Assembly (NCBI GenBank): GCA_022453515.1
Contig: JAJNNY010000013.1
Coordinates: 496,001-560,000 of the forward strand
Reading direction: 5' to 3'
Length of the DNA: 64,000 bases
Source of the DNA: Astrocystis sublimbata
Lineage: Eukaryota; Ascomycota; Sordariomycetes; Xylariales; Xylariaceae
Every line of letters starts with the position of its first letter. Position 1 is the first letter of the stretch. This document shows, one piece after another, positions 1 to 11,169 of this stretch. The translations under genes and the position numbers were made by a program. Under the pieces are notes generated by a model, which was given only the letters and a program-made list of their open reading frames with translations, did no database searches and was not told the DNA's origin.

Positions 1-441
1 CTCTTTAGGGGCATGAGTCGTGTAGAGCTAACTGTTCTACCTATCTCCAAGTATCTATCTGACTTGGGGAAGAGTAGAAAGCAGTCTGCCTGATATCCTA
101 CAAATCAACCTATGAAAGCATGCGCGACAGTCAACCCCCCTCCGTTAGTACCGCTCTATAAACTTGTGATCGGTAATATGTGTTCAAAGCTGGTCCTTGT
201 ATAGGTAAGAAAGCTAGCCGAGATCCAGATACAAAAGAATTTTAGGTCATTTAACGGTGCAACCTGTGGTCTTTCGAGCTAGCCCTGCAGGGGGGCTATA
301 TAGAGGGCTTTAAAACGTGGGGTTATATAATGTTGTGCTTCAAATGTAGTCTATTTATTTCCTGCTATAGAATAGTACTAGTGAGACGGATATATTCACA
401 GCTAGGAATTAACTGCCATGATGACGAGTTCTTATGCAGAG
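1..441. other. Intergenic, no gene seen
   Basis: I see no supported coding region, repeat or RNA gene upstream of the tRNA. The stretch is moderately AT-rich and its short reading frames show no recognisable motif. Confidence 0.5.
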
Positions 442-512
442 GCATCAGTGGTTTAGTGGTAAAATCCATCGTTGCCATCGATGGGCCCCGTGTTCGATTC
501 ACGGCTGATGCA
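442..512 (+). tRNA. trnG(GCC): tRNA-Gly (GCC anticodon)
   Basis: The 71 bases fold as a complete cloverleaf. A 7-bp acceptor stem pairs 442-448 with 505-511, followed by discriminator A512. The D-arm contains the AGTGGTA element of the A box. The anticodon stem CATCG/CGATG encloses the loop TTGCCAT, giving anticodon GCC at 474-476. The T-arm CCGTG-TTCGATT-CACGG carries the B box. There is no intron and CCA is not encoded. It closely resembles the standard fungal tRNA-Gly(GCC). It stands alone, with no other RNA gene detected nearby. Confidence 0.97.
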
Positions 513-3500
513 TTCTTTTGCAATTGTTTCCTTACCAATACATTTTTGTAGTTTTTCCTTAAGCATACGAAAAACACTTGTTTCCTTCCTTCTATTTTTA
601 GCTCAGCGGTCCATTACAATGACATCGAGCTAATAATGAGTCACCCACCGCAGCTGATGGGAAAGGCTTCCCTTTCTGCACAGGAGGTGTTTCAATGTGG
701 CCGTTTCCCAGGCCATACCGGCTCCTGGCTCCCGGCCTCGTATGCTTGTTCTACAACTAAATGCTGTGCCATTGCACAAACAAGACAATTAGATAAAATA
801 ATACAGCACTCAAGTTTATTTTTACAAAGACGAACACTTTTGACCCTTTCACGAATCAAGAAAGTGGCGAGTGAGTGTTGGCGCTGATGGGTGCCCGGCC
901 CGAAAAGGAGGCCATTTTACGCGAGGTCAGGTAGGCAGCAACCATCTCGGAGAGGCCGCGATGGTGGTCGGGCGGGGTTACAGCCGTAATTTTACGCTCA
1001 TACCGCCATTTCAATTGCAGGTATAGGGCACCGTTTAGAAGATGGTAATAGTGACATCATGCACGTAGATAGGGAATTGGATCCACAGCATTCGTGATAA
1101 GGTGGCAAGAGTATTCGATAGAATTACGAATAGAAATACACCACAACATTGGATAAGTTAAAGGCAACGCAATGAAGAGCAGAGGCATGCCCAAAAGCAG
1201 TCCAGTAGTTAACTCGCGAGTATCCAGAAGAGCAGGCGTCGTCGTGGGCTGGGAGCCTACCTAAGATCGAGGAGGTGACGCTAAAAGATTGATTACTTCT
1301 ACAGACAATAGAAATTAATCACTAGCCTAAAGACTCCATGGAAATACCAGTGTCGTAGTGTCGTGAGAGGCATTCGTAGAAATGGAAAAACCCCCTATTG
1401 CTAAAATTAAGTATGCACATGGTATTGCTTTCCAGAAAGCCACACCATCCTTGGTACAATAGTAACACCCCGGTTGGGATTGAGCTCATGTTGGTAAAAC
1501 TTTTTAAAAATTTAAAGAAGTAGTTCATAACAAATCCAATGTACTCGAGCTTGAGTTGGCCTGTAAAGGGGGAGCATTTAAGGGCCTAATCTATGCTCGA
1601 AGATCGCCTAGAGCTTCCATGATAGGACTAAATGAGAACTAAATCTTGTATTTAGCCTGAGAATGTCTGCAATCGCTAGATCTTTCTTGGCAAGCATGTA
1701 CTTTGCCAATGATAGAAAGTACATCCATTTTCTGTCCACATGAAACGCCAACAGCGCGGTGCTGCATGAGGAGCGAGCTGGGCGCTTAACCATCCACGAA
1801 AGCAGACCAAGCGGAGAATGCCGCAAACAGAGTTCTCATGGTGGCTTGAATTCTACAATACCAAGACGGATAGATAGGGTTGTCCTCGTGTATAAAATCA
1901 CCATTCATTCCTATCGTTTCCTAGCAGCAAAAACACTTCACCAGTCGCCCACTGCCAACCGAATCTCAAGCTCCATACTTCGTGGAATCACTGATTTTTC
2001 AATATTTGAACCTTCTGAGCAAACTCTACGGCATCTTTGGATCTTCCACCATGGAGTCACTGATGATAGATAACAGCAACCTCGTTGCATGTTTCTTGGT
2101 TCTGCCATGGATAGCCTTATTCATCGATCAGCTGTTGAGGCGCAACGGTGAGGACCAAAAGACAACCTATAATAAAACACCTCTGACACAAGATTGTAGA
2201 GAACCGACGAGTTGCCACGCCCCTCGAAATTGATTCCCCAGACAAGTTCTCCCAGCGAGTTTCGAACCCGTCCCGAAAATGTTCTCGTCAGATGTTGCTC
2301 GACCACCTCCATGGAGATGCAAGCGATCCTCAGATACCCACAGCACGAACGACCACGAGTATGCCATAACTACCAGAAAAGCCTTTTTACACATGAGATA
2401 GCCTCTAATTGAGTCAAACAACCAGGCGGATACACTATTACCCGGCTCAACTTCATCACGCCATCGGAAACCAATGAAGGTCAACTTTCCACCTAGAACA
2501 TGACGGTCAGCAAACACTCGGTGGTAATTATATCAATCGATTGCCAAATTTCATTGAGGTGGAGGCGTGCCCTCAACAGAGTTTGTTGGAAAGAACTGTA
2601 AGATTATATTGACTAGATGCTTAGACTATAAAGTACCATTTGTCAGGTGGTGTGTGTATTATTAGTTATATTTATCCTAAAGATGTTTTTACATGGTAAT
2701 CACACAGCCTTGGTGTAGATATACTTAACTTTCTATTTACTACCACAATCGGCGATAGTTCCCCACACGATGTTTGTTTATAACATGTAGTTACAACCCT
2801 GTTTATTATAATAGGGGTGAGAAAAATCCCTAATGATTATTAAGCCTTCAAGTCTCTTACTATATTCTATCCAAATAATTCCTATCTATTGGCTGTATTC
2901 CAGTGATTGTTTCCTTATATTCTCACCTGTTTGTGCTAAATATAAACAGTTCTCTTCCCTTCCCTTTCTCTCCTTGTTGTTTCGATCAATATTGAATTTC
3001 CACGTCGCTAGGGTTACTATATCTCATTTTCCATGATTCAAAGATAAATATATCCCCCAGCCGCAGATGCCACAACAGTGTGACTGACTATACCACAGTT
3101 ACTGATGCACTTGTCCGCCGGTACCTTCGCTTCGGTTGTAATTCAACGATACAGAGAACGCACACATGAATAAAGCCCTGCTCGTATTTGAACACTAAAT
3201 TTTCTGTTAAAAACCCTGAGTAGATACAATGTTTCGGGCTAGAAGTAGTGTTGAAGGCAAAGAAAGAACTAAAAAGCAAGCGTTTATGCCCCCTCCCCTC
3301 TTTCTGTGAAACATGATATAAATGACTACCTAGACAGCAACGTCTTTAGTTTGGCAGATGCTTCATTGTGTGTCACAATAGATCAAGAAATTCCACTATC
3401 TGTGAGTGAAAGTTGTTCAAATGAGAGGCGTTTTTATTTCTTCTATCAATCTGCTTGATTTAGGTGTTTAAGAACGCGATAATTATTCCATGACCAGACC

Positions 3501-3681
3501 ACCCAACATGTTGTAAAACTCGGAAACAAGTCTTGAGAAGAAGTACAATGCAACATAACCATGATTGGCCAAATTTTCTAGCCACGATGGACTAGAAAGC
3601 TTGCTTTTCAGACTCGTGTTGATATGTTAGTATACCAACAGCCCGGTGAGCCTCACAAGAGCCACTATGTGAAAAGTGGCT
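513..3681. other. Gene-poor intergenic region
   Basis: About 3.2 kb of DNA downstream of the tRNA contains no reading frame that I can tie to a protein family on either strand. The stretch at about 2600-3050 is visibly AT-rich. I could not identify terminal repeats or transposase/reverse transcriptase motifs. It could include old, decayed repeat DNA, but the sequence alone does not show this. Confidence 0.4.
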
Positions 3682-5347
3682 TCATCTGCCACACCGTGAT
3701 TCCTCCAATGGCGAAAAGCCCCTATCTCCAATTAGAAAAGCGATCTGAAGCGGGAGGTGGAGGGAAAGAGGTATCAATACGTACCGCGCAGACGTAGTAT
3801 GGCGCCCCACCAAGGAGCGTCTTATCATCCAGGCTTAGCTGGTATAGCGGGTATAGAGCCCAAATACCGACCAGAGTGCCAGCGCTCTCTATTTGGGCCA
3901 TCGCGAGGAAGAAGCAGCTCGCTATATCGGTCGGGACCACGTCTGCAGCGAATGCTAGTAGAGCTAGGTCGGTGGCTACCCCCAGGGTATTTACCAACAG
4001 ACCTAAAGATTGTTAACACTTACGAAGCCACTTCATCCATGGAACTTTTGTGGATTTACCTAAGAAGAGCTGTGGATGTGTGAGAGAGAGGCCGATGAGA
4101 AGGGCGCCTTTGGCTATGAATATGATGCTAAACTTGGCGATCCATAGGTTGATGGCGTTGGGCGAGAGGGACGTATACTTGGCGAAAATGACCACAGTCA
4201 AAGGCAGGATCGGCATGAAAATGCCCGACGACACGGCCGCTCGCCAATACCAAAGTTTTGTCGCCTATATAATCGTGTTAGTAGTTGTAACATTAGCGGA
4301 ATCAGGAATCACTTGCAAATTCAGGCGTAACACCAACTCGATGCTGAATGTACGTAGTGAACAAAGGTCGAGTCGCTTTTGCGATAGCAGCTAAGAAGCT
4401 GACCAAGGCAAGATATTTAAGTACTTTCCTAGCCATGCAACGACTCGTAGCTATTGCTTTAGCATGGGCTTGACACAGCTCCTGGAGTCTCGGACAGTGT
4501 TTGGCTTGGCTTTTTACCACATGTAAGAGTAGTGGTTGCCTCGTTGTGGAGTCGCTTGTCGAAAGTCTGCCACATGCTGGGCACTGCGTCACGTCGGAGG
4601 TAATCGCAATAACACCTGCCACGATGCAGCACGCCATCGAAATCAGGTATGGTAGGGCTGGGTTTTGTCCCACAAGATATGGAGTGAACGCGGATGCCAT
4701 GGACTGCTGTATAACGACAAATGACCCAGTCGCATATATGGCAGCAGCGCTAATGGGATATGAGTTAGTTGAGATGTTTTTAGAGATAGTAAATGGTTGT
4801 AGTTACCGTATGCTGCCACGAGATATTTGTCGAATGAGGATGATCGTGAGAAAGAGCGTAGCATGCGACCCTCCCCCGAAGACTCTGAAAAGTCCAGTGA
4901 TGGCAGGCAGCCACAGACACCCTTCTGGACCCCCTGATACTGGCAATGGTGAGCTAAACAGGACGATTGAGGATATGATAGAGGTGGGGAGAGTTACAAG
5001 CAGCGAGTGATAAAGCAGCTATGATGAATATACTCAGGCTATTGAGTTTCAGAGCATAGTGGGAGCCGTAACGATATGTCACTGCAAGGAGGATGCTTTG
5101 ACCGATCATTTCTACCTTGTTTAGCTGCGATGGTACTTGATCGTGTGAGAGAATTACCTGAGAGTATAGACACGATGAGAGCTGAAGTCCCTTGGTTCCA
5201 GAAGCCTGGTGTCTGGGGAGGCTCTGGCCCTATGGTGATTGGCAAAGCATTGACGATGAGGCTGTCGGCCAAGGTGAGCAAACTCAGAAAGATCACTGCC
5301 GAAAGGCAGTCTCCTACGGAACTCCTGTGTTCTGAAGAATTCGGCAT
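3682..5347 (-). CDS. MFS transporter (general substrate type), 7 exons
   Basis: A membrane transporter of the major facilitator superfamily; the substrate is unknown. I join exons 5347-5158, 5111-4998, 4939-4807, 4749-4332, 4264-4060, 4002-3785 and 3744-3682, giving 446 codons plus stop. Introns are 40-67 nt; most have clear donors and CTAAC/CTCAC-type branch sites. Hydrophobic segments recur along the protein: AVIFLSLLTLADSLIV near the N terminus, LFRVFGGGSHATLFLTIILI after the second loop, MPILPLTVVIFAKY in the second half, and a final segment ending AIAFLIG. Order and spacing match the transporter at 11170-12871, with an intron at nearly the same place after the fourth helix, so the two are probably paralogues. 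The start at 5347 and the last, 40-nt intron (3745-3784) are the weakest calls. No in-frame stop remains after splicing, so I do not call it a pseudogene. Confidence 0.72.
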
Positions 5348-7297
5348 GATGTCCAAGGGGAGCTGCGACTCATACTCTCAAGAAAGGATCTGAGTGAATT
5401 CGAAGACAGGTCCGCGGTATAAGTTCAGTCTCTCGTCTCACAAGAGCGGGGTGAAGACGTGTTTGTTTCAGTGTTGTCATACTGGCTTCAAAACACGACA
5501 AAGCCATCATTGACCGGTTTGTGAGCTGCGAGACCGGAAGACTATAATAAAGACGTTACCGCTCCTGCCTGCGTTTGTAGAGGACGTCACGGGTGCGCGG
5601 ATACAGTGCCTGCAAATTCAATGGCATTATCGCTCCTGCCTGCGTTTGTAGAGGAGGTTGCGGGTGTGCGGATACAGTGCCTGCAACTTCAATGCCATTA
5701 TCGCTTCAATTTATGTGATTTTTTATTTGAATCTAGTGCGTGCGGTAGACTCACTAATACGTGACAAGGGAGGAGGTACTGATTACTCCATATCGAGCCT
5801 CATTACGATTTGGGGGTAGTAAGGGATATTTACACCGGTCTTGCGGGGATGTGGACAGATAAGTCAATGCAAGGGTGGCACTTGAGCTATTTGTGACACC
5901 TTCATCCCCAACAGAATGGTACATATGACATTTTCCGACAGAGGCTTTGATTGGTGGAATCTGTCCCACACACCATCTTACATGTACCATGTCTATGTGG
6001 CTTTCAATTGACCAGGACTCATCATTATGGCGTGCGCTTTTCTGTTGCGCGCATTAAAGAATGAGGCTCTGCTTGCATTGTTTATGACTAGTAGATGGGC
6101 GAAATTCCAACAATGAGTCTTACTTTGTCCCAATGACGGAGATTGGCGGATATTCAAGGTCGCAATCGATCCAATAAATATGCACATTTGCACTACCGAG
6201 ACTGTCCGTACACGTCTAATAGTTGTACAAGTTTCGGGGCGACCGAGAGTGTAGCTATCTCGATAAATCAGAGAGAGGTCGGAAAAGGGGTATAGTCCTA
6301 GGTCACGATGTAGGCACGCCCATGAGACTAAATCGGTCGCTACGCCGCAGGCTTAGCGTGTCAGTGTAAGCATGAACGAGAGGATCAATACAATTGAAGA
6401 TAACGACTAACTTCTCTCGAATCCGAAGTGAACATCATATATAATAAGAGGAGGGAAGATCGATAAGATGGTTGACTCATGTCTGATAGACAAGCGTCTA
6501 TACCTTACACACCAAGTCATCAATCGCTATTCATGAATTTATCCTTGATACACAATGACGCAAGTAACCGTTCCACATCAACTGCCAAAGAGCACAAAAA
6601 CGGTAGGCATCATATGTCTAGCTACCTGTTCTAGCCAACCACAATCGTACTGATGTAACACTCATTGTTGCCTAGCCCCATCAAGCTCCGAGAACGCCAG
6701 CAAGATTGAGCATCGGAACAACTTCGTCAGACAGAATGGGAGGACAACAAACGAGTATCGCACTCTCCGATTCGACTCTTCGGGGCTTGCCGACGTGGAA
6801 GCCCCTCTCAGACTGGCTTGATCGCAATGATGACCCCTTTCCGTACGGTAGTACCTGTACCGGTGATAGTTCGAACGGGAGTTGAGTCGATACCAAGGCT
6901 TCTAGAGACACATAGACATCGAATAGCGAAGCTCACACAACGATGGGCCGATGGGTACCAGATCGGCCGGCTGACGAGAATTTTCGGGTGCTTGGCATGG
7001 CGTCAGCACAAATAAGCAACTGATAATGGTGTAAGCTTATCGCACAGTCTTCGCTCTTGTCAAAACACCTACTCAGATGGTCAGTATCTGTCAAACATGA
7101 CTCGAGGGACAGTTTACGTCAGTAGGTACACAGGGTTAGAAGTTGGTGTCACCGGGATTAAATTCGATGATCAACTGGACAAAGGGAGCTGCTAAATACA
7201 TTCAACGATCGACAATAGAAGTTTTGCTTGCCAAATGTAAAGAACCGACCTTCATTGAATTCATAAAAGACGGGGCAGTGCACTATTGTTTTCAACT
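5348..7297. other. Intergenic, with one tandem repeat
   Basis: Apart from the 71-bp direct repeat annotated separately, this 1.95-kb stretch between two minus-strand genes holds no reading frame I can assign. It includes the promoter of the transporter at 3682-5347 and the 3' flank of the transcription factor gene. Confidence 0.4.
5558..5705. repeat. Direct tandem repeat, unit 71 bp, about 2.1 copies
   Basis: The block starting at 5558 (core CTCCTGCCTGCGTTTGTAGA) recurs 71 bp later with few mismatches. The sequence ATACAGTGCCTGCAA is shared near the end of both copies. A short third partial copy (ATCGCT) follows at 5700. The unit lies about 210 bp upstream of the start codon of the minus-strand MFS gene, so it sits in that gene's likely promoter. 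Confidence 0.85.
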
Positions 7298-9462
7298 TTA
7301 TTGATCGCCAAACAGCATCTTCGTATATATGTAGTTCAAGCTGTGAGGGTTCCCTCGAACAAAGGTCCGGTCCTGGTTGAGCTCTGCTCTGTAATCTAAA
7401 CTCGTATAAGCGCATGATCGATCAAAGTAAAATTGACTTACTCGAGGTCGCATTGCAGTTGAAGTCACTTTGTATGCTGAGAATAAAATTCCGCGCAGTT
7501 ATGCTATCACTCAATAGTTGCTGGTTCAACGGCTTGGTCCAGTTGAGTTTCAGGGGGCTGTTCCCCTGATTGACGATTTTGAAGTGGGTGGCGACAATCT
7601 CCGCGATATGCTTGTTCTGTTGACAGTACTCAGTTGGATTTCTTCTGAGCGGCCAAGCTGGGGCACCCTGGCCTTTGGTCTCGAAGTCCCATGCACTCAT
7701 ATTCCAGGTATCTCTTTCCAGACTGTGCAGCAAGATAAACGACGACAAGAATATCGAGCACCAGTAAGGTCGATGCTTTTTAAAGATTGCCGCTTGGAGC
7801 TTCTCTAGCAGTTCCTTCTCAATCTGATCCATACGGGTCTCAAAAGCTCTGTCGAGTTCTTGGTTCACAAGGCGGGGTAATAGTGTGATACCATTCCAGT
7901 ACCCATGCAATTTCAATGGGAACATGCCTATGAGATGACCACCGCTCTCGATCCTCCATGGGTAGGTGAAGAAAATCGCTTGAATGGCCCAGAGACGGAG
8001 TGCTAGTCGTGTCATTTCTATCTACTCTGAGTCAGTGCATTTGTGATTCAATTGGGAGTGAGGGATGAACCATACGCCTTCGAGTCTAGCTCTTGTGTCC
8101 TCACTCTGTACCTGTGTCACAGCAAACAGCATGACATGGTTGAGTAGCCTGTTACGAGATGATTCCATTGATTCCTTGAGAATGATATCACACGCCATAT
8201 TCTCGCAATAACAGTCGATCTTGTTTTGACCAAGTGTGCCGTCTCTGAGAGCGAAGGGCGTACTTCTGGCGGTTGGATATATTGTCCCTGGTTCGAGACC
8301 GCGAAATATTCTATGTGTCAGTGCATCCTCATTGTATGCAACATATCTCTGTACTTCAATCTCCAGTTGCGAGTTGAAGCCATTTGATATGACAATCGTT
8401 ATCGGGCTGGGGCTTGGAGCTTGCCATGATTTTTCCACGACATTATCAAGTAGTGTTTGTATCCGTGTCTTGTAAAGGTCTGCGAGTTCAGTCAATCAAT
8501 GATTCTCAGAACTGGCAGGATTGACTATACCGTGTAGTAAGAGACGTGACCCCTTGAAATCAGCCCTGACACAGAGCTCGCGGTAGATTAGCGATTTCGA
8601 GCATGCCTCACAACATATGTTGCTGCCAATACACTAAAAGAAGTTCAGTATGGAGATTTGCTATCTTGTTGCTAACTAACCTTCTTCTTCAAGATAGTGC
8701 AACGTGAACAGCTAAACCCTCGTTTACTCGGTCGCCCACGACGAGGTTGTTGGTCGTTGCGGCATCGCTCCTTAGATGAGAGGCGGCGCTTAGGTAGCGC
8801 GCTACGCTTTCTCCCGACATGGTCGTCTTGTGCCAATTCAGAAGAGCCTCCTACTACTAGCTGAAGCGTTATGTCAAGACTTTTGCTAGACAGGCTCTTG
8901 CCCGACTTTGACTCCTCCAGCTGCTGTACCTCCCGGCCTGCCTGTTGGGTTGCGATTGTCGGGACTCGTTGAAGCCCCCTTTTTTCCTTCTGAGCACTAC
9001 CCGATCGAGTGGTTTCCCACTGAGTGCATGCTTCATTGTCTTCAAGGGACGAATAAGGAAGCTATCATATGATGACGATGGTGAGCAGGGGGCTTGGTAC
9101 AGGGATTGCTTTGGAATGCTTACGCTGCTCCAATCTGATGTCTCCGCTGTAATTCGCGCAATGTCTTGCTTGGATACTGCCTGAACAGATGCCCAAGCCG
9201 GTTGAAGAGCAAGAGATGATGCGGTCGCATCGTCAATGTCAGTGGCAAACCTCACCGAGCATGCCTTGTCGTCGCTACGGCAGCCAACAACCCCGCCCTG
9301 GTGCCAAGTAGGATCCTGTAGCACATCGTCCTCTGAGGTCGTGGGGGTGAGCTCTCCAACGCTGCTGGCACTGGGGGGTGTAAGCTCGACTGGAGAGTGG
9401 TCAGAGCTCTGATCGTTCCACCGCCCCTCGCTGTTAGAACATGATGTCGTCGTGGCATCCAT
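7298..9462 (-). CDS. Zn2Cys6-type transcription factor with AT-hook-like motif
   Basis: A probable nuclear DNA-binding regulator. I join exons 9462-9124, 9061-8681, 8633-8531, 8479-8076, 8021-7442 and 7395-7298 (1,905 nt, 634 residues); all five introns are 46-62 nt with good donors. Residues 1-220 are low-complexity and Ser/Thr/Gln-rich. An AT-hook-like RRGRPSKRG lies at 220-228. Next comes a cysteine cluster C231-x2-C234-x6-C241-x6-C248-x2-C251-x9-C261. This is the Zn2Cys6 pattern with a long last spacer and an extra Cys at 247. The remaining ~370 residues form the middle/activation region, including the stretch NPHSLNYIYTKMLFGDQ at the C terminus. It is transcribed divergently from the 230-residue gene at 10331 and lies between two MFS genes, so local regulation is plausible but unproven. 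Starts at 9552 or at an intermediate Met would add N-terminal residues. Confidence 0.82.
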
Positions 9463-10330
9463 GAGAATCAAATAAGTGTATTCTGCAATTATCATGTGTG
9501 CTGAAAGTTTGCAAATGCGATTTTGCTCGCTGAATATGAGACTGTCTCTCAAAGCCCCTCCGTGGCGTTTTACCTGGTGTTACGATAGATTAGTTCTCAG
9601 CTGCCACAACATAACAGAATGGCAGCTGTGTCGGCCCGTATCAAATGATCAGTCACTGTGGCAATACTTATCTACTTCTCATTGCTCTCGTCCGTTGCAT
9701 CCGATCCCTTCACTTCACCTTGTCGGGCAATTGTCGAACCTGCTAATTACTACCCATCCTCGAGATACCTCGAATGTACATCAATGTTTTCTACTCAAGG
9801 CAGCATCGGAGATACCGGTCAGCGATCGCTTGTCTACACCGATTGGGAGCCCTAGGCGAGATGCGCAGGTGATGTCAGCCCGGTCACCATTGACTTTGCG
9901 CATGATGCATATAAGCCTGGTAAATATCAGGATGCGTGAGATATGGACCCTGTTACTTTTCCCCAGTATTCCCCAACGTTGCACTTTTTCCTTCACGGCT
10001 CACCGATGCCCAATCATAACTTCATCTTGATGCCGCCCTCACACCCTCTTAACGTCTTATGAACCTTCTCGGGCTGCCACCAAAGACGCTTTTCATTTGT
10101 ATGGCGAACCAACATCGTCTACAACACGTGTAAAGAAATCATGCGAAGATACCATTGAGTTGAGGCTCTGCTTGTGAAGCGGAGAAATATTTTGAACACG
10201 AAGAGTCAATGACGAAGGCTCGCCCGCTAATATAAATTGCCCGGTTATGCTGGCAGTGATGCCTTCTTAGAATGTCTAAGTCAGGTACTATCTATATTTA
10301 CACTCAAAAGAACAGCGAAGACTCATAATC
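9463..10330. promoter_or_regulatory. Divergent intergenic promoter region
   Basis: This 868-bp region separates the start of the Zn2Cys6 gene (minus) from the start of the 230-residue gene (plus), so it should hold both promoters. The plus-strand side carries a TATA-like element at 10229-10238. I do not see a clear inverted CGG...CCG site of the kind bound by many Zn2Cys6 dimers. Confidence 0.5.
10229..10238 (+). promoter_or_regulatory. TATA-like element
   Basis: AATATAAATT lies about 93 bp upstream of the ATG at 10331, a fitting distance for a core promoter with a short leader. Confidence 0.5.
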
Positions 10331-11023
10331 ATGGAAGATATCAAGACTTTCAACGATCTTGGAACACTAAGTCAAGCTAATCAAGTTCTTCAGTCTCGCC
10401 TGGCGGTCTTGGGCGAGCGACGGGACCTTCATGAGCTCAGGTATGGGACCGACAAGTCAAACAAAATAACAGCGCTGACTGTTGTGCACAGAGACATCTT
10501 CGAACGCTATGATATAGCTTCAGTAGTTGGGCTTAGCCTATTGCACAAGCACTTCACCATTCAAAAAGGGGAGATGGTTGTGGAGTTCGGCCATGTCTCT
10601 ACACCCTGGCCTGTGCCGCCCAACGGCAGAGTGGCGGGCGGTCATGTTGTTCCTAGATCTTGGAGATTCATCGACCGACAGTTGGTGCCATACGAGTTCG
10701 GATTCAACCATCCTGCACAGTCTGAGTACCAAGAATGCGTCTTACCTCCTAGCTTCGTGCAGGAGGTCGCAGCTTTCTTATCAGACACCGACCTTGAAGA
10801 TGTGCTCGGTCTCTGTGTTATTGGCACTGCCGAACTTGAAGGACGCATTGAGATGAATAGAGGTCGAGTCAACTTCACTGTACCGCCGAGCAGACCTGAG
10901 GATATGGACGTGAGAGTTGTGCCAGAACATGCACCCTCGGTATGGGCTTTTGATTGCAAGACTGGTTTGAGGGATACAACTATGACTCTTGCACGTGTCT
11001 GCTGGGTTTGCCCCAAACACTAG
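10331..11023 (+). CDS. Conserved-looking hypothetical protein, 230 aa
   Basis: A single uninterrupted reading frame with a start context ATAATCATGG and no obvious introns. I do not recognise a named domain. The N-terminal half contains a stretch VVGLSLLHKHF followed by an acidic strand and STPWPVPP, an arrangement I associate with uncharacterised ascomycete proteins that occur singly. No signal peptide or membrane segment is visible, so a cytosolic or nuclear location is likely. The C terminus contains three cysteines, two of them as CWVC. It is head-to-head with the Zn2Cys6 regulator and tail-to-tail with the MFS gene at 11170 (146 bp between stops). A function in the same process as these neighbours is only an inference. 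Confidence 0.75.
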   Translation: MEDIKTFNDLGTLSQANQVLQSRLAVLGERRDLHELRYGTDKSNKITALTVVHRDIFERYDIASVVGLSLLHKHFTIQKGEMVVEFGHVSTPWPVPPNGRVAGGHVVPRSWRFIDRQLVPYEFGFNHPAQSEYQECVLPPSFVQEVAAFLSDTDLEDVLGLCVIGTAELEGRIEMNRGRVNFTVPPSRPEDMDVRVVPEHAPSVWAFDCKTGLRDTTMTLARVCWVCPKH

Positions 11024-11169
11024 TATCGAACATTGTATCTTGTACTCCATTTCCCTGTCACATCAGAATGATAAAATACAATTTCCATGTTGAGATGAAG
11101 GAAAACCCATTATAGTACATAGCGATTGATACGGGAATAGTCGTGAATAGCAAGCCATTTATTCCTAGA

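Noticed and set aside
4501..5010. 169-codon plus-strand frame
   Set aside because: Antisense to exons of the MFS gene at 3682-5347. The minus strand gives a coherent transporter after splicing.
3682..5347. MFS pseudogene with several stops
   Set aside because: The first impression of broken frames disappeared after placing six short introns; the exons sum to a whole number of codons without stops.
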